Below, in pieces: positions 16,571 to 25,790 of a stretch of DNA of 64,000 nucleotides. The DNA is from PALSA-894 sp963828625. Lineage in GTDB: Bacteria; Pseudomonadota; Alphaproteobacteria; Rhizobiales; Xanthobacteraceae. A program made the translations under genes and the position numbers. The notes under the pieces were generated by a model that saw nothing but the letters and a program-made list of their open reading frames with translations, had not been told where the DNA came from and ran no database searches. Where the stretch lies: NCBI GenBank assembly GCA_963828625.1, contig CAWHEX010000002.1:620001-684000 (forward strand), written 5' to 3'. Positions within the stretch are counted from its first letter, which is position 1, and each line of letters begins with the position of its first letter.

Positions 16571-19565
16571 TCAGCAGGAGATGCCCAGGCCGCGGAGCGC
16601 AGCACGGAGGTCGTCTGAACTGTATGGTTTGCGTGCAAATGCAATCGGGGACGCATCGGAAAGAACGTTTTTCACATCCTCGCTGTCGCGGCCGCTTGCA
16701 ATCACAATCGGCAAATCCGGATACAAAGACCTGATCTCACGCACCAAAGTGTCGCCTGGCCGGTCGGGCAAGCCGAGGTCGATGATCACGGCGTCAACCC
16801 CGCCTGGAATGAGGCGCAGTTTATTGAGCGCGTCAGTGGCACTGGTGGCGGTGTCCACCTTGATGCCGGCTTCCTCCAGATAATCGACCGCGAGCATCTG
16901 GATCATCACCTCGTCCTCAACCAGGAGCACGCGCGCCGGACTTGATTTTGCATCCAAGATGTCGCGGAGTTTTTCACTTAAGGCCGCTTGACTGAAAGGT
17001 TTGGGCAGCAATTCCACGCCCGCGTCCAGACGGCCGTCGTGCACGATGGCGTTTCGCGCGTATCCGGTGGTGAACAGCACCTTCAGATCCTGACGCCGCC
17101 TCTTGGCCTCTTCTGCCAGCTGCCGCCCATTCATTCCGCCGGGCAACCCAACATCGGTGAACAAGACCGCGATTTCAGGGTGACTTTCAAGCATTTGCAG
17201 CGCCATGCGCCCGCTCGAGGCTTCGATGACGGAATAGCCGAGATCGCGCAAGCTGTCTGCCGAGTAGGAGCGGACATCGTCGTCGTCCTCCACCACGAGT
17301 ACTGTTTCCCGGCTCTTCCCGCGCGCCAGAGGCCGAACCAATTCTTCTTCAGCCTCCTCAGCCGTTGCCGTGAAGCGGGGCAGGTAAATTTTGACAGTCG
17401 TGCCTTCGCCTACTTCGCTGTAGATTTTGACGTGCCCGCGCGACTGTTTCACGAAGCCATAAATTTGAGAAAGCCCGAGGCCCGTTCCGTGGCCCACGTC
17501 CTTCGTCGTGAAGAAGGGATCGAAAGCCTTCATCCTAACGTCGGGCGGCATGCCCACGCCGTTGTCAGTCACAGCCAGCATCACGTATTGCCCGGGCAGC
17601 ACCTCGACCTGTGCCGCAGCGTAGCGGTCATCGAGGTGTGCATTTGCCGTCTCGATCGTCAGCTTGCCGCCCTTGGGCATGGCGTCCCGCGCGTTCACCG
17701 CGAGATTGAGAACCGCAATTTCCAGCTGGTTCGGGTCCGCCATCGCCCGCCAGAGGCCCCCGGCCAGGACCGTCTCGACAGAAACCTGCTCTCCCAGGGT
17801 GCGGCGCAGAAGGTCCGACATTCCGCTCACGAGCCGGCCCACGTCGATGGATTTGGGCTCAAGGGGCTGTTGGCGCGAGAATGCCAACAGCCGCTGCGTC
17901 AGGGATTCGGCACGGCGCGCGCCGCGCATTGCATTGTCTGCCGATCGTTTGAGGCGGTCGATATCATGTCCGTCGTCGTGAAGATGGCGCTGTAACGCTT
18001 CAAGATTGCCGATGATGATTGTCAGCAGATTGTTGAAGTCATGCGCCACGCCGCCTGTCAGCTGGCCGATCCCTTCCATTTTCTGCGACTGTTGGAGTCG
18101 TTCTGCTGCGGCCCGGCGTTCACTAAGGTCCCGCGTGACTTTGGCGAAACCGACGAGCTCTCGCTTGCTGTCCCGAATTGCATTGATTACGACATTTGCC
18201 CAGAACTGCGTGCCGTCCTTGCGAACGCGCCATCCTTCTGCTTCGTATTTCCCGGTTTCGGCGGCTGTCTCCAGCGCCTTGTACGGAACGCGGCTGAGTT
18301 GATCCTTCTCGGTGTAGAACCGCGAGAAGTGCTGGCCGATGATTTCGTGTGGCGCGTAGCCCTTGATGCGTTGTGCACCCGGATTCCAGTTGATGATCTT
18401 GCCGGATGGATCGAGCATGAAGATGGCGTAGTCAGTGACGCCTTCCACCAGGATGCGGAAGCGCCGCTCCGTGTCCTCAAGCTGGGAAACGCTCAACGCA
18501 AGCTCCCGCGCCCTTTGTTCGGCGCGCGCCTCAAGCGTGCGGTTGAGTTCCTGCAACTTATCTTCCGCGTCCGCACGCGCCGTCACCTCCAGTTGGCTCG
18601 TCTGGTAGAGGCGCGCATTGTCGATGGCGACCGCGGCTTGGGCTGCAAGGCCCAGGAGCAGCCGCTCGGCGCGCTCGGAAAATATTGCCGGTTGATGATG
18701 ACCGAAGAAGAGGCCCCCGAGCACTTCGCCGGCTCGCGATAGGACGGGCACCGCGAGATAACTGCGGACCGGCAGATGGCCCGGCGGCATCCCGTGGTGC
18801 GGTTCGCTTTTGCCGTAGCGCGGGTCGGCAAGGATATCCGGCGAACGAACGACGCCCGTGCCGCGAAAGGTCGGTTCAAAGATTGCGGTATTGCGCGGCA
18901 TGGGGAACTTGGCGAACGCCTCGCGCGGCGCGCCCGACAGAGTGTAGAGGGTGTAGGCTTCACCATCCTGCCGGATCACATTGTAAAAGAACGCCCCGAA
19001 TTCCGCGCCACTCAGCTCCACGCCGGCGTCGGTGACGATCTGAACGAGGCGTTCGAGGTCCAGCTCGGCCCCGACGGCAACGCCGGTGCGGTTGAGCACT
19101 TCGAGCGCGCGCGCTTCTTCGCGCAATTCCCTGACGCGTGCTTCAAGCGACTCGTTGACCGAAAGCAGGCGAGCTTCGAGCTGTTTGCGGTCGCCAATAT
19201 CGTAGAACGTGCCGCGCAGAACGCTGCCATCGGCCTGCCCCTTGCCGGCCAGCCAATGGAAGGCGCCATCGCGCTTCACCCGGAATTCGACATAGAAGCC
19301 GCGCTCTCTGGCAGCCTCCATCGCCATGCGCAGCTTTGGAACGTCATCCACGAAGATAAGGCGCTGCCATTCCTCAAAGGCTTGAGGCGCGTTGTCCGGG
19401 CTTAAGCCGAACAGCACCGCGACAGGCGGCGCCCAGTCCCATTTTTTGGAGTTCGAGATCATATTCGAACGCCGCAATTCCGCTGGCGGCTTCGGCTGCG
19501 CGAAAGCGTTCATTCGAGCGGGTCTTTGGTTTCTTTGGGCGGGCGTCTGTCTTTTTGTCGGTCAT
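16571..19565 (-). CDS. Hybrid sensor histidine kinase with PAS, GAF, PAS and two receivers
   Basis: A roughly 998-residue cytoplasmic kinase. In order: PAS (ending FHWLAGKGQADGSVLRGTFY), GAF (about 165-330), coiled coil, PAS (ITDYAIFMLD-type region, NWNPGAQRIKGYAPHEIIG), HisKA with GGVAHDFNNLLTIIIGN, HATPase (NLAVNARDAMPKGG, DNGVGMPPD, GTGLGLSQIYGFV), receiver 1 (VLFTDVGLPGGMNG) and receiver 2 (AVIIDLGLPDRPGD). The true start is the ATG at 19565 (MTDKKTDARPKK). It is separated from the long frame by one extra A in a six-A run at 19442-19447, just before WDWAPPVAVLFGL. That start overlaps the stop of the MetE-like gene (ATGA), so the two are translationally coupled. Confidence 0.9.
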
Positions 19566-20639
19566 GAAGGCCTTGAGCGTTCACGGTCTCCGATCAAGAT
19601 TGCCTTGGCTTCGGTCATCGCGCGAAGCTTTCCGAGCGCGATGTGTCTCGGCAGGTGATTGAACCCGCAGGAGCTGGTGATCACGGTCTGCTCAGGTGCG
19701 AGCCATGTGTGGACCTTGATGCGCTCGACCACCTGTTCGCCGGTCTCGACGTTCGGTGACTGGACGTCGATCGCCCCGACCCCGAGCTGCTTGTTGCCAA
19801 GGCACCTCTCGTAGTGCGGCGTCATGTCGTGCTCGATCAGGTAACCATCGCATTCGATCTTGCAGACGAGGTCCGCCTTGTAGCGTCCCTGATCGAAATA
19901 GCGATGGCCGATCTGGCCGTCGTAGTCAGCCCCGACGGCGTAGTTGCCTTGGCAGATGTGCACCATCACGTGCACGTCGTCAGGGAGGTCTTCGATCGGA
20001 GAGGTTGATTGCGTCAACCGCCGCCAGAACTTCGCCGTCGCTGACCGGCGTGAAGTAGGGTTCATCGATCTGGATATGCTTGCAACCTGCTTCCGCCAGG
20101 CGTCTGAAGTTTTGGTGCAACAGCTTGCCAAAGTCGCCGATCATCCGCGACACGTCGTTATAGTATTCATCGTAGGCAACGGCAGCAAGCAGATGCGGCC
20201 CCGTCATCGTCACCTTCACCGGCTTGTTTGCAAAAGAGGAGACTGTCTTGAACTCATCGACGAGCCCAAGATCGACCGTATCAGCAATGGGTCCACGGCA
20301 TACGGCGGCGGGGTGAAAGACATTCGGATCATAGCTGGTGATCGGCTTGGGTCGCGTCTCTCCCTGGAAGCAGGGAATCTTCTGCCAGAAATGATTCAGC
20401 ATCGCGTTCGGCGGCGCATGCCGATTGTGCCGCCGGCGATGCATCTCACCGCCGGTGATTACATCGATGCCGGCGGCTTCCTGCTCCAGAATGGCGGCTT
20501 GACTGGCGCGTAGCTGGGCATCCGCCAAATCGCCCTCGGCGAGTTGTCCCAAGGCGACAAGCCGGTCCAGTGCCTCATACCACCGGGGTACGCTATGGGC
20601 CCCGATCACCGTTGTCGTGTACCGCGGATAGAGCGGCAT
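19562..20639 (-). CDS. Cobalamin-independent methionine synthase-like protein (MetE C-terminal family), frameshifted
   Basis: This is the catalytic (beta/alpha)8 domain alone, about 358 residues. It starts MPLYPRYTTTVIGAHSVPRW and contains TGGEMHRRRH, the substrate-site CKHIQIDEPYFTP, the zinc-ligand motif HICQGNY and the final SSCGFNHLPR. One extra base near 19995 shifts the frame; joined, it reads DAINLSIEDLPDDVHVMVH. Stand-alone proteins of this type lack the MetE N-terminal domain. Several act in methyl transfer outside standard methionine synthesis, so a role as methionine synthase is not assured. It is co-transcribed with the hybrid kinase through an ATGA overlap. Confidence 0.85.
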
Positions 20640-20978
20640 GCCTGTCTCCGGATCGGCGCCAGCGGGATGGTAGCGTTATCGGTCGATCGTACCCTTTGAC
20701 CAGTCCAATCCGCAACATAGCGTGCCGACCAAACAAGGGATAAGGGCAATCAACGCACCAGGCACCGAGCGGTTCCCGTTCAACAGCTCGCGAGGCTTCC
20801 GGCTCCGGCCTGAGGGACCACGCCCGAGCGTTGCTAAGCACCGCGTCAGTAGGAACAGTTCGAAAGGCCTCGGTCGTCGCGGCGCAGCACGGCGGCACGA
20901 CGTGAACGGACACTGGCCGACGAGTTCTTCCGGCACCGTGGGAGAGCGCCATCAACTGGAAACCCATAGTTGTTGAGG
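20640..20978. other. No gene recognised (339 bp)
   Basis: All frames are open only as low-complexity Arg/Pro/Gly-rich translations typical of high-GC antisense. It probably contains the promoter of the MetE-like gene, but no clear promoter or hairpin was seen. Confidence 0.5.
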
Positions 20979-21161
20979 CTAGTTAGGAAGGCCGGGGCCG
21001 CTTTCCGTTCGATCGTACGGCGTCGAGACAGCATCGGCCTCGCTCGCCAGTTTGGCCGACCTCTGGCCGCGCGCCGGGACAATGATGTGCGAGCCGTCCG
21101 TTTGCTCAACGATGATCGGCTCATCACCGACATTGTGAACAATTGTCTGCCGTTGAATCAT
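20979..21161 (-). CDS. Small hypothetical protein (60 residues)
   Basis: It starts at an ATG preceded by GAGGTG six bases upstream and encodes MIQRQTIVHNVGDEPIIVEQ, then SHIIVPARGQRSAKLAS. The motif of short beta-strands suggests a small beta-sheet protein. It follows the small conserved gene at 21301-21494 on the same strand. Through the frameshift there, the two frames are artificially joined into one long ORF. No family recognised. Confidence 0.5.
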   Translation of the reverse strand: MIQRQTIVHNVGDEPIIVEQTDGSHIIVPARGQRSAKLASEADAVSTPYDRTESGPGLPN

Positions 21162-21300
21162 AATGGCACCTCGTGAAACAACCCCAACGGCCACGCGGGG
21201 GAGGAAGGCGAAGCCGCCGAGGTTGTTCGTCACCACAGAGGGAGGGCCAGATAAGCACCTCGCGTCGTGGCAATAGGGGTCCGCCAGAAAGGTTCCGCAG

Positions 21301-21494
21301 TCAGTCGAGTTTGCTTCTAAGTCGGGAAGCGCCAGCTCGTCGCCCGCCAAGAGGCGTCGGTCAATTTGCGACGCCGTTCTCATCCAGGTTCTGGCGAGAC
21401 CGATCATGATCTCGCGGTGGCTCGCATTGTCGGTTTCGTCAGACCAGCGCAAGCATTCCAATGCGAATTCTCGCATTTCTGTCGGTGCAACCAT
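21301..21494 (-). CDS. Small conserved protein, paralogue of 60240-60434, frameshifted at its end
   Basis: About 64 residues: MVAPTEMREFALECLRWSDE, then NASHREIMIGLARTWMRTA, SQIDRRLLAGDELALPDL. It is about 80% identical by eye to the gene at 60240-60434. One base is lost near 21318; restored, the end reads DLRSKLD and stops at 21301, matching the paralogue's end DLRNKLD. Without it the frame reads on into the next gene. The protein is a helical, soluble small protein of unknown function. The palindrome 66 bp upstream is shared with the paralogue. Confidence 0.72.
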
Positions 21495-21559
21495 CACGCC
21501 ACCGGGAGCAACGTGCCTGCCGTCCAAGTTCGACTAAAATGTAAACGCCGGAAGCTGTC

Positions 21560-21575
21560 TGTCTGCTACCGGACA
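21560..21575. promoter_or_regulatory. Imperfect palindrome upstream of the small conserved gene
   Basis: TGTCTGCTACCGGACA corresponds to the perfect palindrome TGTCCGCTAGCGGACA found at the same distance upstream of the paralogue near 60.5 kb. The flanking leader (CGCCACC, then GCAACGTGCCT) is conserved too, so both copies carry a related control region. Confidence 0.5.
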
Positions 21576-21607
21576 TAACGAAACCTTTCTCATCAGGCCC
21601 TCGCAAA

Positions 21608-21636
21608 ACCGCCGACCTCGGGAGAAGGCCGGCGGT
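21608..21636. terminator. Stem-loop in intergenic DNA
   Basis: ACCGCCGACC and GGCCGGCGGT pair over ten positions with one mismatch, around a nine-base loop. There is no T-run. It may end a transcript from the left or belong to a small RNA; neither can be shown here. Confidence 0.35.
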
Positions 21637-22544
21637 GTATTGGTGCCGTGATTGGGAAGCCGACAGTTCGGGACGAGTAGTAACGTTCAAGCCCCGAACT
21701 GGTCCTACTGGCAAGCGAAATCGGCCGCGTTCAGACAGTCCCCAGGTTCGAAGCCAGTCCTTTACAGAGCGGCCTCTTGACGGCGCATAGCGCCGGGACG
21801 CCGTTTGCGGTCCGCCACCTTTTCTGAGGTAGACGCCGCGGACCTCCATCGGCTCTTGCAGCAGGTCCTACAATCCGAACCTGCACGACCTCGACGACAA
21901 GGTACGATTCCGCGTTGTTGAGTTGGGGCCGGGCTACTACGGCGAGACGTTTCGCACGTGTCCGCCAACGCGAACCTGAGGCTCGGCCACGCGGCGCTCG
22001 GCGCGGCGGTGAAGATGAACCCGGAGAGAAGCTGGTTGTTGAAATATTCTGGTGGGATAGCGTGCAGGTATGACCCGCCAGGAAGGGTTACCAACGAAAA
22101 ATGAGACAGTCACGATACACCAAGCATTGTCGCCGCGTTCCTCCTATCATTCAGACTGGCCTCATCGTCCCGTCGCGGTGGGCAGTAATCCGCTTCTGGG
22201 ACGACCCTTAGGCCGCTAGTCTAGGTGTCCCCTGATTATCTTAATCGCCCCGTTCCTTGAAGGATAGCGATTATCCAGTCACTCTTTTCATGCCCTGCCC
22301 AGCCGTGCTCCTGCGCGATCCGTGCGGCGCGCCATCGCGGCTCATCATTTATCCCGTCGGTGTAACGGTGGCAATTTGAGGTTTGCTTTTGGAACGCGGA
22401 AGTGACAGTCGCACGGCACGGGAGGTTCACGTCGCGCTTGCGTTTCAGAGCATAGGACGCGGGCTGTGTGAGCAAAGCAGCATCAGAAGAGAGTAACGTG
22501 CTTCAGCTCGCCGGCGTCGTTGCTATCGGATTAATTCATCGCCG
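21637..22544. other. About 0.9 kb without a supportable gene
   Basis: A stretch near 21868-21980 (+) reads NPNLHDLDDKVRFRVVELGP then GYYGETFRT before a stop. It looks protein-like but is isolated and has no start, so it may be a relic. The rest shows no convincing coding frame, repeat or RNA. Confidence 0.4.
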
Positions 22545-22994
22545 TCAGGTAGGCTCCGGCTCGCCCTCCGGCGCTCCCGTGAGCGTCTCCATGAAGGCGA
22601 CGAGATCGAGCCGTTCCTGCTCGCTCAGGTGGATTGGTACTAACAGCGGAGAGCGGCTCGGGCGATCGATGCCGGCCTTCTCGTAGTGCTTGACCGAGTG
22701 ATAGAGATCGGCTGAGGACGCGTTGTGCATGTAGGGCGGATGCGTCGCGACCGAACGCAGCGTCGGCGTCTTGAAGGCGAATTGCATGTCTTCGTCGTTC
22801 TTCAGTTCGCGTCCACGGCCGCGATCGGTCGTCGTCGTGCCGATGTCGTGGAACTTGTCGTCGGTGGCCGCGCCGGCGAAAGCGGAAGATCGTTTTTGCA
22901 AAGGAACTGGGAGCAGATAGCACTGCGGCGGGAACATCAGGAACGTCCTGTAACGCTGGCGGCAAAGGCTTCCTTCCCGCTTTGCGCAAGTCAA
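22545..22994 (-). pseudogene. C-terminal remnant of a di-haem cytochrome c peroxidase / MauG-like protein
   Basis: The frame keeps DDKFHDIGT, then FKTPTLRSVATHPPYMHN (conserved core before the distal ligand region) and LLVPIHLSEQERLDLVAFME up to its stop. No CxxCH haem-binding motif is present, and the first 20-50 codons are unrelated sequence, so most of the roughly 330-residue enzyme including both haem sites is gone. It cannot be a working peroxidase. Confidence 0.75.
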
Positions 22995-23335
22995 TATGCG
23001 TAAACAGTGCCCCCCGGCTCACGTTCGGCTTATCGCCAGCGCTACGTCAGTCTCCCCCATCGCCGCCGTGGCAACCGCGCATGTATTGAACGAAAACCAA
23101 CGCCTTTTCGAGTCATCAACATTGAGGTCCGGAAGTTTGTCCGGAGGTCTATCGGCCTCCGGGCATGGGTGATCCTTCGCGCCCCCGTGCGGGAGCGACG
23201 TGCGACGGAGAAAGTTGTGAGACGCGTTGGCTCGTCAGAATGCCGCGCAGCGCGCGCGTTTGCGCGGCCACCGGCACGGGTAGACATCCCGCGCGATGCT
23301 TGGCATCGTTGCGGCCCTCCACGAGGACGCGGAAC

Positions 23336-24154
23336 TTGCAGACGCTGACCGATATCCATTCGATCACCGGGCACGCTCGGCGCGACGTGTTCGCATCGGT
23401 GCAGCGGGGCGTGCTGATCGAGACGCCCTACCCTCACTTGGTGATCGAGGATGCGCTGCCGGCGGATCTCGCCATGGTCCTGCTGAACGAGATGCCGCCC
23501 GTCGAGGTGTTCACGCGCGACGCGCCGCCCGAGAGCAACAAGCGCTTCCCGTTGCCCTCGCACATTGCGCTCGCCGATCCGCGGCCATCCGCCGCCTGGA
23601 GGGCAGCAATCGCGGAATGCGACGCCAGCATGGGCAATCTGCTCGCGCACGTTCTGGATCGCATGCGCGACCACCTGCTGCGCGCGTTCCCCGATTTCCC
23701 CTCGCGGTTTGCTCCGCTCGATCAGTTGCGCGCCATTCCGCGCGTGCAGAAAGACCGCAAGCCGCATGAGATCGGCTGCGACGCCCAGATGGTCATCAAC
23801 ACGCCGGCGCTCTCCGCCGGCACGTCCGTGCGCGGGCCGCATCTCGACATGCCGGACAAGCTGATTTCAGCCCTGCTCTATCTGCGCGCATCCGACGATG
23901 ACTCGACCGGCGGCGAGCTCGAGCTTTACGCGCCACGGCGCAGCGGCGTGACGTTCGACAATCGCAACAACACCAGCCTCGAAAACGTCGAGCTGGTGCG
24001 GCGCTATCCGTATCGCCACAACCTGCTGATCCTACCACTCGGCGTACCGCACGCGCTGCACGGTGTCAGCGCGCGCAGCGCGACTGCGAAGCAGCGCTAT
24101 CACCTGCATCTCGTCGGCGAGACGGCGGCGCCGCTCTTCGCCATTCCGCACTAG
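23336..24154 (+). CDS. 2-oxoglutarate/Fe(II)-dependent oxygenase-like protein
   Basis: About 272 residues with the double-stranded beta-helix pattern: VIEDALPADLAMVLLNEMPP at the start, the HxD iron ligands in GPHLDMPDK, GGELELYAPRR, and the distal His in LPLGVPHALHGVSARSATAK. The frame is open further upstream, but homologous-looking sequence begins near LQTLTDIHSITGH, so I place the start at TTG 23336, which has GAGGAC-type pairing upstream. The substrate is unknown; the family includes prolyl hydroxylase-like and sugar- or lipid-modifying enzymes. Its neighbours are remnants and give no clue. Confidence 0.72.
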   Translation: MQTLTDIHSITGHARRDVFASVQRGVLIETPYPHLVIEDALPADLAMVLLNEMPPVEVFTRDAPPESNKRFPLPSHIALADPRPSAAWRAAIAECDASMGNLLAHVLDRMRDHLLRAFPDFPSRFAPLDQLRAIPRVQKDRKPHEIGCDAQMVINTPALSAGTSVRGPHLDMPDKLISALLYLRASDDDSTGGELELYAPRRSGVTFDNRNNTSLENVELVRRYPYRHNLLILPLGVPHALHGVSARSATAKQRYHLHLVGETAAPLFAIPH

Positions 24155-24540
24155 TCTAAGGCCACTCAGCCCTTCACACGCCGCTTCGCGGGCTTGCCCT
24201 TGCGCAGCGGCGCGCGCTTCGCGCGTTTGGCGGCGCGGTCGAGATGGTTCAGGAATTCACGGAACACGCTGAGGTGAATCCGACTTCGACTTTGTCTCAC
24301 TGATCGAGCGCAGCACATTGTGAAGAGTATCCATCAGCGTAAGAAGTCGATCGGCAAGTCCGTAGCGACAATGGATATCGCCAGCTTCGGGCTCACATCG
24401 GAGACCTTCAAAATACCTTGGCGGTGAACGCGCAACGGGCTTACTTCGAAGACCAGCTTCCCAACTCGGCGGCTACGTCTCGAAGAAGGCGACCGCTCGT
24501 CTGAAGGCCGTCACGCCGGCGAGCCGCAACAGGGTCGTCA
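24155..24540. other. Region with only a basic C-terminal fragment
   Basis: On the minus strand a frame reads VFREFLNHLDRAAKRAKRAP, then LRKGKPAKRRVKG, and stops near 24168. Its upstream part is lost to frame breaks, so it may be the tail of a deleted gene. Nothing else supportable is seen. Confidence 0.35.
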
Positions 24541-24542
24541 CG

Positions 24543-25790
24543 CTAGGTCCGTGGCTCGGCCACCATGCGCAGCCCGCGGTTGAGCTCCGGCTGGATCGTA
24601 TTGAACGGCGGCGGCCGATTGACAACTGGCAGATGCGGCGCGACCGCCTTGAGCTCGACGAGCGTCCTCTGCGCGTCGACGATATTGCCCGACAGCGCAT
24701 AGGCGGCGGCGAGCGAGCGCAGCGTGATCGGCTGGCGCGGGTTGGCGGCGTAGCGACTGGCGCAGCAGAGCGACGGCCTCGTCGAAATGCCCAAGCTCAA
24801 TCTGGGCCTCGCCCGCGAAGCGCTGCCAATGCGAGCGCGTAACGTCCTGCGGGCTCAGCCGCATCGCGTAAGTGATATGCTCGATACCCTCGGCGGCGCG
24901 GCCCTGCTGCAGCAGGGCGTGGCCGAAGCCCAGCGTAGCAGTTAGCCGCGCTCGGCATGATCGCGATACAGCGCTCGAGCGACGTGACCGCCTCGGCGAA
25001 CTGTCCACGCATCCGCTGGACGATTGACAGATAGAAGTGTGAACCCGGTTCGTCCGGCCGGTCGCGGAGCGCCTGATTGAGAAGCTCTTCGCCCTTGTCG
25101 AGATGCTCCGCCCAATCCGCGCCGTAGCGCAGCGAGCCGACCAGCGTATGGTAGGCGCCAAGTCCCGCGCGCGCACCCCAATGGTCCGGCTCGCGCGCCA
25201 GCATCTCGGAGAACGCCGCCTTCGCGCGTTCCAACGCCGGCAGGCCCTCGATCCCGTGCTCGAAGATCGCCTTCCAACCCCGCCGCGACAAATCGAAAAG
25301 ATCAGGATTCGTGTTCCCGCGCGCGCTGTCGGCCTTGAGCATCTCGAAATGCAGTTCGCGGGCGATCCGCGCGACGATCTCGTCCTGGATATCGTGCTGT
25401 TCGCCATTTTGGCGCTCGATGCGCGCGGTCCAGGCGGTCAGCCGGTTCGCAGGATCAATCAGCGCGACGTTGACACGCAACTTGCCGCCGTGCTGGCGGA
25501 TGCTGCCTTCCAACACGTAATGCACACCGAGTTCGGCGCTCAGCTTCGCGGCGTCATAATCCTTCTCGGCATAATGCTTCATTGTTTGGCGCGAGATGAC
25601 GCGCAACGCCGGAACGCGGGACAGAATGTTGGTCAAGTCATCGGTCATCGCGTCGGAAATTGAGGCGGCGGCGTTCGCCGAACGTTTTGAATGGCATCAC
25701 GGCAATCGCCGTGACCGTCCGTGCGAGTTTGTCGGCGCCTGAATCGCCGCCCAGAGGGCAATGGCGGCGACCGCCACACGTCCGCATCCG
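24543..25790 (-). pseudogene. Decayed paralogue of the adjacent TPR regulator
   Basis: This continues out of the tail of the neighbouring gene and repeats its C-terminal plan: a membrane helix (VAVAAIALWAAIQAP), IAVMPFKTFGE, MTDDLTNILSRVPALRVISR, YVLEGSIRQHGGKLRVNVAL, then TPR repeats (AFSEMLAREPDHWGARAGLG; GRAAEGIEHITYAMRLSP; AYALSGNIVDAQRTL). Frame breaks are needed near 25690, 24940 and 24765. The DNA-binding N-terminus is absent, so it is a truncated copy, probably joined to the intact gene by deletion between two tandem paralogues. Confidence 0.72.

Noticed and set aside
20979..21527. Single 182-residue protein
   Set aside because: Comparison with the paralogue at 60240 shows a one-base deletion removing the stop codon; two small genes explain it better.
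24473..25407. 289-codon Arg/Ser-rich frame on the minus strand
   Set aside because: It is a shifted reading of the TPR regulator remnant; only its middle shows real TPR sequence and this is explained by indels in the true frame.
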